From a bacterium (lineage in GTDB: Bacteria > Bacillota_I > Bacilli_A > RF39 > UBA660), in NCBI GenBank assembly GCA_030525085.1, contig JAUNFK010000006.1:1-46021 (forward strand): a stretch of 46,021 nt of DNA, written 5' to 3'. A program made the position numbers and the translations under genes. The notes beneath the pieces are model-generated. The model was not told the origin of the DNA and did not search any database. It saw only the letters and a program-made list of their open reading frames with translations. Numbering within the stretch: position 1 is the stretch's first letter; every line of letters starts with the position of its first letter. Positions 15,366 to 24,253 of this stretch are shown one piece after another.

Positions 15366-16223
15366 ATGAAAAAGAAATATACAATAATAACAATAATTGC
15401 AGTTATAGTATTAAATAACTTTATGTGGTATAAAATTTATAATAAAGAAAAAGAAAAATTAAAACACGCTATCATACCATCACTAAAAGACGACTATTTC
15501 ACTAATCAACTAATTTTATCAAAAGCATCTTACAACTTAAACGAATACGAATATAGTGATATAATGAACAAATACTATAGCAGATTAATTTATAGTAACG
15601 TAACTGATGTACCCTTAATAAATCAAAATCCAGATTACCCAAACGGATGTGAAGTAGCAAGTGCAACTATGTTACTAAACTATTTTGGAATTGATATCGA
15701 TATGAAAGAATACATTGATTCCTATCTTCCTAAAGAGGAAGTATATGAAAAGGGTGGAGTTCGTTATGGCCCAAATCCAAGTATCAGCTACGCCGGTGAT
15801 CCAAGCAGCAAAACAGGAGGCTGGGGAGTATTTCTTCCTGTTATAAAAAATTCAATATATACAATTTTAAAAGACAAACTTCCTGAAGATGCGATAGGGC
15901 ATATCATAACTTCAGAAGATAAAATGCCATTAGAAACATACGTTCAAAACGGAATGCCAGTTCTAGTCTGGACAACTACGGACTACGGAACTGCGACAGA
16001 CATATACGAATGGTTTAGCTATGATAAATCAAAAACCTACACATATCCTAAAAATAGTCATGTCGTAGTAGTAACTGGTATGGATAGTAAATATTATTAC
16101 ATAAATGACTCATTAAAAAATGGAAAAAATATTAAAGTATTAAAAAGCAAGTTAAATAAAAGTTATGACTCAATGGGAAGACAAGCACTATTTATAACAA
16201 TAAGTGAAATGTACAAAAGCTAA
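15366..16223 (+). CDS. Exported C39-like (peptidase C39_2) cysteine peptidase
   Basis: 285 residues with an uncleaved-looking N-terminal membrane anchor (7-25). The domain from about residue 80 starts VPLINQNPDYPNGCEVASATMLLNYFG, where Cys of NGCE is the expected nucleophile; NSHVVVVTGMD supplies the catalytic His and YYINDS the Asp/Asn. This is the C39_2 (papain-like, bacteriocin-leader-peptidase related) fold common in secreted Firmicutes proteins. Substrate unknown. There is no ABC transporter beside it, so it is a stand-alone surface peptidase and not a bacteriocin exporter. AAGGAG precedes ATG 15366. Confidence 0.8.
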   Translation: MKKKYTIITIIAVIVLNNFMWYKIYNKEKEKLKHAIIPSLKDDYFTNQLILSKASYNLNEYEYSDIMNKYYSRLIYSNVTDVPLINQNPDYPNGCEVASATMLLNYFGIDIDMKEYIDSYLPKEEVYEKGGVRYGPNPSISYAGDPSSKTGGWGVFLPVIKNSIYTILKDKLPEDAIGHIITSEDKMPLETYVQNGMPVLVWTTTDYGTATDIYEWFSYDKSKTYTYPKNSHVVVVTGMDSKYYYINDSLKNGKNIKVLKSKLNKSYDSMGRQALFITISEMYKS

Positions 16224-16232
16224 CCACGAAAT

Positions 16233-16266
16233 AAAAGTGGACTACAAAGATAATCCACTTTTTAAA
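16233..16266 (+). terminator. Terminator of the C39-like peptidase
   Basis: AAAAGTGGA (16233-16241) and TCCACTTTT (16254-16262) form a perfect 9-bp stem followed by T. Confidence 0.75.
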
Positions 16267-16287
16267 TTTTTATAAAAACTAACACAT

Positions 16288-16318
16288 AAGAAAACTCGAA
16301 CTAAATAATAGTCCGAGT
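16288..16318 (-). terminator. Terminator of the tRNA pair
   Basis: On the minus strand ACTCGGACTA, loop TTATT, TAGTTCGAGT (one G-U pair), then TTTT. It lies directly after tRNA-Leu. Confidence 0.7.
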
Positions 16319-16329
16319 ATAACTCTTAT

Positions 16330-16414
16330 TGGTGCGGGTGACAGGACTTGAACCTGCACGGATATATCCACTAGATCCTAAGTCTAGCGCGTCTGCCAGT
16401 TCCGCCACACCCGC
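16330..16414 (-). tRNA. tRNA-Leu (anticodon TAG)
   Basis: 85 bases including an encoded CCA. Acceptor GCGGGTG / CACCCGC pairs fully. The anticodon arm CTAGA-CTTAGGA-TCTAG gives TAG (reads CUN). The long variable arm (TGGATATATCC) is that of a class II tRNA, and the T loop reads TTCAAGT. Discriminator is A. Confidence 0.93.
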
Positions 16415-16419
16415 AAGTT

Positions 16420-16496
16420 TGGTGGATCTTGTAGGACTCGAACCTACAACCGCCCGGTTATGAGCCGGATGCTCTAACCAATTGAGCTAAAGATCC
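16420..16496 (-). tRNA. tRNA with CAT anticodon, probably tRNA-Ile2 (lysidine-dependent)
   Basis: 77 bases including CCA. Acceptor GGATCTT / AAGATCC, D arm GCTC...GAGC, anticodon arm TCCGG-CTCATAA-CCGGG, T arm GTAGG-TTCGAGT-CCTAC. The CAT anticodon alone could be Met or Ile2. The GGAxCTTTAGCTCA start and the CCGGCTCATAACCGG arm look like the Firmicutes/Mycoplasma Ile2 tRNA, which TilS converts to read AUA. An initiator is excluded because the 1-72 pair is normal and the anticodon stem lacks three GC pairs. Confidence 0.85.
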
Positions 16497-16521
16497 GCAT
16501 TAACATCCGTTAACAATTAAT

Positions 16522-16550
16522 AATATACCATATTAAAAATATTAGTGCAA
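16522..16550 (-). promoter_or_regulatory. Promoter of the tRNA pair
   Basis: On the minus strand TTGCAC (16550-16545), 17 bases, TGG + TATATT (16527-16522). Confidence 0.65.
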
Positions 16551-16618
16551 GAATAATTTTAACAAATTTAATAAAATGCTAAAAAATTCTTTAACTGTAG
16601 TTTTTTTGCGGGTTATAG

Positions 16619-16626
16619 TGTATAAT
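16619..16626 (+). promoter_or_regulatory. -10 region of the MBOAT operon
   Basis: TGTATAAT with a poor -35 (TAGTTT) 17 bases upstream. It is followed by AGGAGG and ATG 16656. Confidence 0.4.
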
Positions 16627-16655
16627 AAAAATAACAACAAACTAGGAGGGTTACT

Positions 16656-17994
16656 ATGAATTTTTCAGGTATTTCGTTTATTTTTTACTTTTTACCAGCA
16701 CTACTAATATTATATTATTTATTACCTAAAAAATATCAAAATACACTTCTAATTATCTTTAGTTCATTCTTTTATATCTACGCTGATATTAAATTTTTTC
16801 CATTATTAATTATTACTGGAATTACTAATTATCTTCTTAGTAAAAAACTTAAAAGTAAAAAGGTTTTAATATTTGGTATTATTTTAAATATATTGCCATT
16901 ATTTTACTTTAAATATTTAGATTTTATTTTTGATATTATAAATAATATTACTAACGCTAATATTGACCCGCTAAATTTAATTTTACCTTTAGGTATTAGT
17001 TTTACGACCTTTAGAATGATAAGTTTTTTAGTAGATGTTTATAGTGGAAAAATTAAAAAACCTAAATTTAAAGAAGTGATGTTATATACATTATTATTTA
17101 CTTACCAAGTTCAAGGGCCAATTATTAGATTTAATGATATAAAAGAGGAACTAACAGAAAGAACTTTAACCAATGTTGATTTAGAAAATGGCTCAAAAAG
17201 ATTTATTATTGGTTTAGCCAAAAAAGTTATTCTAGCTGACACATTATCACTTTTCATAACTGCCATTAGCTCGGAAGTTACTGTGGTAAGTTCATGGCTA
17301 ACTGCAATTTTAAATATTTTAAGATTATATTTAGATTTTTCAGCCTACAGTGATATGGCTATTGGAATATCCTTGCTATTAGGATTTCACTTTAAAGAAA
17401 ACTTTAACTATCCATTTCTTAGTACAAGTATGAGTGCTTTTTGGCGTAACTGGCATATATCACTTACTTCCTGGTTTAAAGACTATATATATCCCTCTAG
17501 GTGGAAACAGAAAAGGATATTTAAGAACTATTATTAATATTCTAATAGTATGGCTTTTAACCGGATTATGGCATGGAGCAAACTACACATTTATCATTTG
17601 GGGACTTTATTTTGGTATTATTCTTATTTTAGAAAAATTTGTTTTCCAAAGTTTTGTTTCTAAACATAAAATTATCTCAGCTATAGCTACCAACATTTTA
17701 GTTATTATTGGGTTTGTATTCTTCTATGCTGGTGATTTAAATGAAGCTGTTATTACTCTAAAAAATATGTTTGGCCTAAGTAACATCCCTTTAATAAACA
17801 CTGAAACATGTTTTTATTTAAAAAACTATTTATTTGTATTTATCATAAGTATTGCCACATCATTAAAGTTTTCAAAATTATTTAAAAATAAATTTACAAA
17901 TCTCCCTATAATTTATTACATTATTCTACTAATTTTATCAACAGCATACATTGTGGATTCTTCATTTAATCCATTCTTGTATTTTAGATTTTGA
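16656..17994 (+). pseudogene. MBOAT O-acyltransferase (AlgI/DltB-like), frameshifted in a TA repeat
   Basis: A membrane-bound O-acyltransferase that would transfer acyl groups to an exported wall or capsule polymer. It is split into two frames: the first runs to a stop at 17535-17537, the second continues to 17994. The first half has YKYL-type membrane spans, ILPLGISFTTFRMISF and FWRNWHISLTSWFKDYIY. The second resumes with YIPLGGNRKGYLRT and LLTGLWHGANYTF, the latter holding the catalytic His. The break falls in TATATATAT (17484-17492). One extra TA would restore the family's FKDYIYIPLGGN exactly. Everything else is intact, so it is a fresh mutation, a phase-variable OFF state or a base-calling error. 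AGGAGG precedes ATG 16656. First gene of a four-gene operon. Confidence 0.85.
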
Positions 17995-18001
17995 GGTCAA
18001 T

Positions 18002-19069
18002 ATGAAAAATAAAATACTAACAAAAATTTTAATAATTTATACAGCTTTAATTGGCATTTTAGGTATCATTATCAAAGATAAAGAAATAAGTAAAAGCGAA
18101 CGCCGCAAACTAAAACAATACCCAGCGCTTACTATAAATAAAGTAACTGACGGCTCATACTTTTCAGAGCTAGATACTTATCTTCAAGATCAAATGCCGG
18201 CTCGTGATGCTTTTAGAAAATTAAAAGGCTACACATCCAAATATATCATGCAAACTAAAGAAGAAAATGGTGTATACGAAAAAAACGGGTATTTATTCGA
18301 AATTAACAAAGAAAGCTCAAACTCACTAGACCACTTTGTAAATAAGATTAATGAAATAAGTAAAAACTTTAAAAAAAATATCTATTTTGTTAAGATTCCA
18401 GATAAAGAATATTATGCAGAAGGTATACTAAAAAAAGACTATAATTTAATAGATGATAAATTAGCTAATTTAGATTCTAAAATAAAACAAATAGATATAA
18501 CAAATGATTTAAGTTTAGATGATTATTATAAAACAGATATCCACTGGAAAAACAATAAAATAAATAATGTGGTCCAAACTATAAAAGATGCTATGTCAAT
18601 AAAGACAAAAGCATCTAATTACACAGAAGCAAAACTTTCGCCATTCTATGGTTCTCTTTATGGAAGAACCGTATCTAGTGTCACACCAGATGAACTTGCG
18701 TATATCACAAACGATACTATTAATAACATGAAAGTTTATAACTACGAAAAAGAAAAAGAAGATAAAGTATATAATGAAGATTACTTTCACAACATAGACG
18801 GTTACGATGTCTTCTTAGGTGGAGCGACACCAGTGCTAAAAATTACAAATAATGAAGTCGAAAGCAAAAAATTAATTGTCTTTAGAGATTCATACGGAAG
18901 CTCCATAATTCCATTCCTTGCTGAAAGTTATCATGAAGTTATTGTAATTGACTTAAGATATGTCAAATATGATGCCTTACAAAACTTAGACGTTGATTTA
19001 ACAAAGCCAGATGATGTATTATTCTTATATAGTATAAATGTTATAAACAATAGTTTTTCATTAAAATAG
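18002..19069 (+). CDS. DHHW/AlgX-J-like SGNH protein, exported
   Basis: 355 residues with an N-terminal membrane anchor (6-24). KSERRKLKQYPALT, QDQMPARDAFRKLKG, KTDIHWKNN and FRDSYGSSIIPFLAESYHEVIVIDLRYV are the marks of the DHHW family, relatives of AlgJ/AlgX that accept acetyl from an MBOAT protein and load it onto the polymer. The catalytic Ser lies in FRDSYG and DIHW supplies Asp/His. ATG 18002 is preceded by TGAGGT; a longer frame from 17951 would overlap the MBOAT end without an SD. Immediately downstream of the MBOAT gene (7 bases), so the two are expected to work together. Confidence 0.85.
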   Translation: MKNKILTKILIIYTALIGILGIIIKDKEISKSERRKLKQYPALTINKVTDGSYFSELDTYLQDQMPARDAFRKLKGYTSKYIMQTKEENGVYEKNGYLFEINKESSNSLDHFVNKINEISKNFKKNIYFVKIPDKEYYAEGILKKDYNLIDDKLANLDSKIKQIDITNDLSLDDYYKTDIHWKNNKINNVVQTIKDAMSIKTKASNYTEAKLSPFYGSLYGRTVSSVTPDELAYITNDTINNMKVYNYEKEKEDKVYNEDYFHNIDGYDVFLGGATPVLKITNNEVESKKLIVFRDSYGSSIIPFLAESYHEVIVIDLRYVKYDALQNLDVDLTKPDDVLFLYSINVINNSFSLK

Positions 19070-19082
19070 GAGGTATTAAAAT

Positions 19083-19544
19083 ATGAAAAAATTAGGTATA
19101 TTAATAATTGCAATGTGCACCCTTTTATTAGCAGGATGCTCAAATAAGAAAGGCTTAGATGGTTCATTAGATGATATAATGACCAAAGTTTATGAAGGAA
19201 TACCAAGTGATGATCTTCCTTCATCTTTAGAAACCGTAAAAGTAACAAGTGAAAACCAAAGCTATTATTTAGGAGATATCACATTCGACTACAAAGAAGC
19301 TGTAGCAAGTGAGCCTTTAATGAGCTCTATCGCACACTCAGTAGTCCTAATTAGACTTAACGATGCTAAAGATGCTGACAAAGCCATGAAAGAAATAAAA
19401 GAAAAAGTAAATCCTCGAAAATGGGTTTGCGTAGAAGTGGCGGAAGAAAACGTTATAGTAGTAAATAGAGAAGATCTTGTTTTACTTGTTATGGACGATG
19501 AACTTGCTCAAACAATCAAAGATAACTTCTTAAATATTGAGTAG
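19083..19544 (+). CDS. DUF4358 lipoprotein
   Basis: 153 residues. The signal peptide ends with lipobox LLAGC (Cys about residue 19), giving a lipid-anchored protein on the outer face of the membrane. The body holds SIAHSVVLIRLNDAKDADKAMKEIKEKVNPRKWVCVE, typical of DUF4358, whose genes commonly sit beside MBOAT/DHHW/SGNH genes. Function not established; the context suggests an accessory role in polymer acylation. AGGAGG lies ahead of ATG 19083. Confidence 0.82.
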   Translation: MKKLGILIIAMCTLLLAGCSNKKGLDGSLDDIMTKVYEGIPSDDLPSSLETVKVTSENQSYYLGDITFDYKEAVASEPLMSSIAHSVVLIRLNDAKDADKAMKEIKEKVNPRKWVCVEVAEENVIVVNREDLVLLVMDDELAQTIKDNFLNIE

Positions 19545-19551
19545 GTTTAGC

Positions 19552-20376
19552 ATGTATAAAGGAGTTATCCAAAAAGGTTTACTTTTACTTTTAATAATTC
19601 TTTTAGGACTATTAATCTATTTAATAAAATTATCTTATAAAGAAAATAATGACGATAAAACTCAAAATACAACAAGCACAGTAAAAACAACCAGTACGCA
19701 GACTACTACAACAACTACAACAACGGTAATTCCAGAAACAACAACCACTGCGGAAACTACAACTAGTAATCCAACAATTTATTCTCCATATCACGTTGAA
19801 CCATATGACAGTTATAGTATCGATAATATTTCATCAGAAGAAATCCAAAGAATATTCACTGAAAAAAGAGCGGTAGTTGCAGGAGACTCGATGGCTGAAG
19901 GACTAACAGCTTATCAAATCCTTGATGAATCAAATGTCGTTTGGCATAGAGGCAGAAGAATAGATAATATGGATAAAGACTTAGAAAAGATAAAAGAATT
20001 AAATCCTAATTATTTATTTTTAACTTATGGATCAAATGATTTGGAACTATGGACAGGAAGAATAACTTCGTTTATTAATGCCTATACTAAAACATTAGAC
20101 ATGTTAAAAAGTGAGCTTCCTGGCGTAACAATTATTATAAATTCCATACTTCCAGCAAGTGCTAAAAAGACAAGTAATGAGCCGGCTTTTGCTTATCAAG
20201 AAGAATTCAATAATGCTCTTAAAGAACTTGCAAATAATCTTGACATACCATTTTTAGAAAACAGTCCTTACTTACTTAATAAAGAAAAGCCATATTCAAG
20301 TGATGGCGTTCATCCAAAGAGTTTCTATTACTCATTATGGGCTAAACATATGACTAGTTACTTAGAAACATTGTAA
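19552..20376 (+). CDS. Membrane-anchored SGNH/GDSL hydrolase
   Basis: 274 residues. N-terminal membrane anchor (8-28), a Thr-rich spacer (about 43-72) of the kind that spans a wall, then an SGNH esterase domain: VVAGDSMAEGL (block I with Ser), LTYGSNDL (block III with Asn), DGVHP (block V with Asp and His). It probably transfers or removes O-acyl groups on the polymer served by the MBOAT/DHHW genes. ATG 19552 is chosen over TTG 19537, which overlaps the previous gene and lies ahead of the AGG SD. Last gene of the operon. Confidence 0.85.
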   Translation: MYKGVIQKGLLLLLIILLGLLIYLIKLSYKENNDDKTQNTTSTVKTTSTQTTTTTTTTVIPETTTTAETTTSNPTIYSPYHVEPYDSYSIDNISSEEIQRIFTEKRAVVAGDSMAEGLTAYQILDESNVVWHRGRRIDNMDKDLEKIKELNPNYLFLTYGSNDLELWTGRITSFINAYTKTLDMLKSELPGVTIIINSILPASAKKTSNEPAFAYQEEFNNALKELANNLDIPFLENSPYLLNKEKPYSSDGVHPKSFYYSLWAKHMTSYLETL

Positions 20377-20443
20377 AATGCTTCAAAAGAACTAGTATTT
20401 TTATTTAAAAAGGGTATAATATAGTTGAACGTAGGAGTATTAC

Positions 20444-21598
20444 ATGGAAAAAAGAAGTATTATTACAACCGTATTAACTGTTATTCTATTATTATTAATA
20501 AGTTTACTATTTTATCATTTATCAAACAAAAAAAGCGATGTTAGCTTAAATATTGACTATCCAGTGTTTCATGATAACAGAGATATAGTAATTAAAAAAT
20601 ACCTTAAAGAAATAAACAAGAAAGATATTACTGATATAAAATACGATTTAGGAAAATCTAATGACGTAACAACCATTTTATTTAAATTATATAATGGGGA
20701 AAACCTAAAAAAAGTTGAAACACTAATTTTAAACAAAAAGAAAAAAGCTTCGCTTGCTGAAATCTTTAATATTGATAAATTAAAAACTATAATTGAAAAT
20801 AATGGTAATGAAATAAGCAAAGAAACAATTGAAAACTCACAAATAGATATTCTATTTAACGACAAAACAACAAATATTTATATCTCAAACGCTGAAACAA
20901 TTGATAGTTTTGAAATAGTTAATAACAAATTAGAAGAAGCATCTTTAATAAAGTTAAATTTAGATGAAACATATCATGAAGAGCATACAATTGAAACTGG
21001 AGCCAAACTTGTAGCATTCACTTTTGACGATGGCCCAAGCAAATATACGTTAGACATAATTAATATATTAGAAGAATACAACGCAAGTGCAACCTTCTTT
21101 GAAGTCGGTTATAATATCAAAGCAAGACCAGAAGTTGTAAAAGAAGTATCTGATAGAGGCTTTGAAATTGCTAATCACACAACAGATCACTCAAAACTTA
21201 CTAAACTTTCTGGCGATAAATACCTAGAAAAAATAACCGAGAACAATGCCTTATTTAAAGAAATAACAGGAAAAGACATGCCATACTTAAGGCCACCTTA
21301 TGGGTCATACAATACTAAAATAAAAGAAAATGCCGGTGTTCCGATTGTAACATGGAGCTTAGACACTAGAGACTGGGAAAGTAGAGATAAAGATAAAATT
21401 AAAGAAATGGTACTAGAAAATATTCAAGAAGGCGACATTATACTATTTCATGATTTATATGAAAGTACTAAAGATGCTGTAAAAGAACTAATGCCAATTC
21501 TAAAAGAACAAGGATATCAGGCTGTTAGCGTCGGAGAACTATTCGTAAATAAAGGCATAACATTAGAAGCAGGAGCAAGCTATCGCAGTGCAAGATAA
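20444..21598 (+). CDS. Membrane-anchored polysaccharide deacetylase (NodB domain)
   Basis: 384 residues: N-terminal anchor (7-26), a DUF-like extracellular region to about 180, then a NodB carbohydrate-esterase family 4 domain. All five motifs are seen: TFDDGPS (Asp pair), NHTTDHSKL (metal His pair), RPPYGSY, DTRDWESRD and ILFHDLYE. It most likely removes N-acetyl groups from peptidoglycan or a wall polymer (PgdA-like), which protects against lysozyme in other species. TATAAT at 20415-20420 and GGAG before ATG 20444; terminated at 21609. The two-domain layout resembles PgdA. Confidence 0.9.
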   Translation: MEKRSIITTVLTVILLLLISLLFYHLSNKKSDVSLNIDYPVFHDNRDIVIKKYLKEINKKDITDIKYDLGKSNDVTTILFKLYNGENLKKVETLILNKKKKASLAEIFNIDKLKTIIENNGNEISKETIENSQIDILFNDKTTNIYISNAETIDSFEIVNNKLEEASLIKLNLDETYHEEHTIETGAKLVAFTFDDGPSKYTLDIINILEEYNASATFFEVGYNIKARPEVVKEVSDRGFEIANHTTDHSKLTKLSGDKYLEKITENNALFKEITGKDMPYLRPPYGSYNTKIKENAGVPIVTWSLDTRDWESRDKDKIKEMVLENIQEGDIILFHDLYESTKDAVKELMPILKEQGYQAVSVGELFVNKGITLEAGASYRSAR

Positions 21599-21609
21599 CT
21601 TGCTTTTTT
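21590..21609 (+). terminator. Terminator of the deacetylase
   Basis: GCAAG, loop ATAA (contains the stop), CTTGC, then six T. Confidence 0.7.
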
Positions 21610-21638
21610 CATATAATTGTGTAAAGGCGAACAAAAAC

Positions 21639-21667
21639 TTGCATTTTATAAAAAAATGTGATATGAT
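21639..21667 (+). promoter_or_regulatory. Promoter of the thioester adhesin operon
   Basis: TTGCAT (21639-21644), 17 bases, TGA + TATGAT (21662-21667). A 50-base leader follows, ending in AGAGGG before ATG 21718. Confidence 0.75.
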
Positions 21668-21717
21668 ATGGGCGCAAAAAGAGGAAAAGTTGCTTTAGTT
21701 AGAAAGAGGGAATTGGT

Positions 21718-23556
21718 ATGAAAAAGAAACTTTTATCAATATTATTTTTACTATTAAGTGTATTTGGATTAAAATTAAATGCAAACGCAGCACCATCTAC
21801 AATTACAACAGCATCATTAGGAAAGGGATATACAGTAATTAGTGGAACATCTACAGTTTATATCAAACAAACAACTAGTGGTATCTACTTATACTGTGAA
21901 GAAGCAAATAAAAAGTTCCCAGCAAACATGACATTAAAATTAAAAGGTACTGCACCAAAGGGAATGATTTACATTCTTAAAAACAAACCTAATACAGGTA
22001 ATGTTGGAAACGATTACTATATCATGCAAACTGCAGTTTGGTGGTATAAAGACGTTTGGAGTGGAACAAACAATCTAAGTCAATCTGCTAAAAACACACT
22101 AACAAACTTAAGAAATACTAATGCAATCGCAGGTAAAATTTACAACTTAGTTGAAGGAGCTAAAAACTATTCAGAAGTAGTTGGTTCAATCAAACTATCC
22201 GGAACAAATAATTTCACTATATCTGGTTCAAATTATGTATCAGATGTAATAAAAGTAACAAAAATGGGGTTAGCAACTTATGATTTACAATTAATTGGTG
22301 CACCAAGTGGAGCAAAAATTATTAATAAAACAAATACTTCATTCCAAGTTTCAGTACCAGTAAGTTCAGTAAGTAATGGTCAAACAATTAGTTTTGAAGT
22401 TAAAGCTAGCGGAAGTTATGATATTAATACAGCTTACGAATACGAATACGGTAGTGGATATCAATCAGTATTATATGAAAAATATGATACAGAACATAAA
22501 ACAGTTAGTGATAGTATTAAATTTAGTATCACAAAACCAAATGAAAATGCTTTAAATGTTTATAAAGTTGACGAAAAAGGTAACGCTGTAAGCGGAGCAA
22601 AATTAGCTTTATACAAAGGAGATTGTACATCAACAACTTGTGCAAAAGCAGATTTATATCAAAGTTGGACATCTACAACAAGTCCTAAAACATTTGTAAA
22701 TATTCCAAAAGGAACTTACACATTAGTTGAAGAAGAAGCGCCAAACGGATATAAGTTAGCTGCTAAACAAAAAGTAAGTATTACATCTTTAAATGGAACA
22801 TTTAGAGTTACAATGGTAGATAACAAAATTACTACTACTAAAGTTAAAATTAGTAAAACAGATATTACTGAATCAAAAGAATTACCAGGAGCAACATTAG
22901 TAGTTAAAGATGCTTCAGGAAGTGTAATTGATAAATGGACAAGTACTAATGAAGCACATTACGTAACTGTTAATCCAGGTGTTTATACACTAAGTGAAAC
23001 AATCGCTCCAAAAGGATACAAATTAACTACAACAACAATTACATTCAAAGTTGATGAAGACTTAAACATCTATGAACTAAAAGATGGAAAATATGTAAAA
23101 ACAGATCATATTAAAATGGTTAATGAGCTTTTAGATAAGTCAGCAATCAAAATTAATAAATTAGATAGCAAGACTAATGAATATGTTAGTGGAGCAATCT
23201 TAATGATTAAAAATAATAAAGGGGAAACAGTAGCAACTATTACTACTACAAATAGTGCTAGCTATATTACACTTGATGAAGGTGAATACGTATTAAGTGA
23301 AGAAGCAGCACCAAATGGTTATGAAAAAACTGATGCTAAGATTTACTTCTCAGTAGATGAAGAAGGAAAAATCAAAATTAAAGGTTCAAGCGGATATGTT
23401 GACGCTGTAGAATTAACTATTTATAACCAAAAAGAAGAAGCAGAAATTATTGTGGTACCAACCACTGGATTATCTAGTACATTAACATATGTTGTTGGTA
23501 CATTAGTAGTATCAGCTGGCGCTGTAATGTTATACAGAAATGGAAAACAAAACTAG
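21718..23556 (+). CDS. Sortase-anchored adhesin/pilin with thioester domain and three CnaB repeats
   Basis: 612 residues. Signal peptide (1-24, ANA/AP cut). The N-terminal domain has YLYCEE (Cys60) and YYIMQTAVWW (Gln104), the pair that forms an internal Cys-Gln thioester in TED adhesins, which bind host proteins covalently. A non-repeat domain follows to about 270, then three CnaB/SpaA-type beta domains, each with an internal K...E bond candidate (YKVDEKGNAVSGAKL...TLVEEEAPNGYKL; KTDITESKELPGATL...LSETIAPKGYKL; NKLDSKTNEYVSGAIL...LSEEAAPNGYEK). The C-terminus is VPTTG, a hydrophobic helix and RNGKQN, a cell-wall sorting signal. The sortase gene overlaps its end by 17 bases, so that enzyme is the likely partner. 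Confidence 0.88.
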   Translation: MKKKLLSILFLLLSVFGLKLNANAAPSTITTASLGKGYTVISGTSTVYIKQTTSGIYLYCEEANKKFPANMTLKLKGTAPKGMIYILKNKPNTGNVGNDYYIMQTAVWWYKDVWSGTNNLSQSAKNTLTNLRNTNAIAGKIYNLVEGAKNYSEVVGSIKLSGTNNFTISGSNYVSDVIKVTKMGLATYDLQLIGAPSGAKIINKTNTSFQVSVPVSSVSNGQTISFEVKASGSYDINTAYEYEYGSGYQSVLYEKYDTEHKTVSDSIKFSITKPNENALNVYKVDEKGNAVSGAKLALYKGDCTSTTCAKADLYQSWTSTTSPKTFVNIPKGTYTLVEEEAPNGYKLAAKQKVSITSLNGTFRVTMVDNKITTTKVKISKTDITESKELPGATLVVKDASGSVIDKWTSTNEAHYVTVNPGVYTLSETIAPKGYKLTTTTITFKVDEDLNIYELKDGKYVKTDHIKMVNELLDKSAIKINKLDSKTNEYVSGAILMIKNNKGETVATITTTNSASYITLDEGEYVLSEEAAPNGYEKTDAKIYFSVDEEGKIKIKGSSGYVDAVELTIYNQKEEAEIIVVPTTGLSSTLTYVVGTLVVSAGAVMLYRNGKQN

Positions 23557-24238
23557 AAAAAAATACATAAGTACTGTAATATCAGTACTTATCCTATTTA
23601 TAGGAATATGCATTTTAGGTAGTACATATTTTAATACAATAAAGCATGAAGTCTTTGATGATATGAATGAATTGTATTATGAACAAATTGCAAATGAAAT
23701 TGAAGGTTTAGACGAAATTGATGATGAACCAGTAGTAACTCCAGAAGAAGATGAAACAGAGCCAGAAGAAACTCCTACTGAAGAACCTACAACAACTAAA
23801 CCTGTAACTACAACTAAACCAGTAGTTACAATTGACTATACAAAATATTACATAGGAAATATATCTATTCCAAAAATAGACTTAAAAAGAGGGTTTGTTA
23901 GTAAAGATTCTAAATATAACAACGTAAACCGCAACATTTACATTGTTCCAGAATCAGACTATCCTGATAAGGAAGGTGGCAATTTTATTCTTGCTGCTCA
24001 TTCAGGAACTAGCTCAATATCATATTTTAAAAATTTATATAAACTATCTTTAGGAGATAAAGTAGAGATAACCTATAATAATAAAAACTATACTTATATT
24101 ATTACAAATATCTATACAGACTTAAAAGATGGCGATGTTGCAATTAAAAGAAATAAAAATAAAACGACGTTAACACTTATAACTTGTACAAAAGGAGACA
24201 AGACAACACAAACAATTTATATTTGTGAACGTATATAA
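23540..24238 (+). CDS. Class D/C-like sortase for the overlapping adhesin
   Basis: 232 residues. N-terminal membrane anchor (about 9-29), an acidic/Thr-rich spacer (to about 98), then a sortase domain: ISIPKIDLK, NFILAAHSG (His154), LTLITCT (Cys216) and YICER (Arg231), so the His-Cys-Arg triad is complete. The enzyme cuts the sorting motif of the protein encoded upstream and joins it to lipid II or to a subunit. The start overlaps the adhesin gene and there is no clear SD, which suggests translational coupling. The class is inferred from size and layout; pilin polymerase activity is possible but unproven. Confidence 0.87.
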   Translation: MENKTRKKYISTVISVLILFIGICILGSTYFNTIKHEVFDDMNELYYEQIANEIEGLDEIDDEPVVTPEEDETEPEETPTEEPTTTKPVTTTKPVVTIDYTKYYIGNISIPKIDLKRGFVSKDSKYNNVNRNIYIVPESDYPDKEGGNFILAAHSGTSSISYFKNLYKLSLGDKVEITYNNKNYTYIITNIYTDLKDGDVAIKRNKNKTTLTLITCTKGDKTTQTIYICERI

Positions 24239-24253
24239 GAATAATTTAGGGGG

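Noticed and set aside
17951-18001. Upstream start for the DHHW gene inside the MBOAT end
   Set aside because: The extra residues do not fit a signal anchor and there is no SD; ATG 18002 has TGAGGT and a proper membrane anchor.
19537-19551. TTG start for the SGNH hydrolase overlapping DUF4358
   Set aside because: The SD (AGG at 19543-19545) would lie inside the gene; ATG 19552 fits better.
19660-19760. Thr-codon repeats in the SGNH hydrolase as a possible slippage tract
   Set aside because: The ACA/ACT units are triplets, so length change would keep the frame; it is an ordinary wall-spanning linker.
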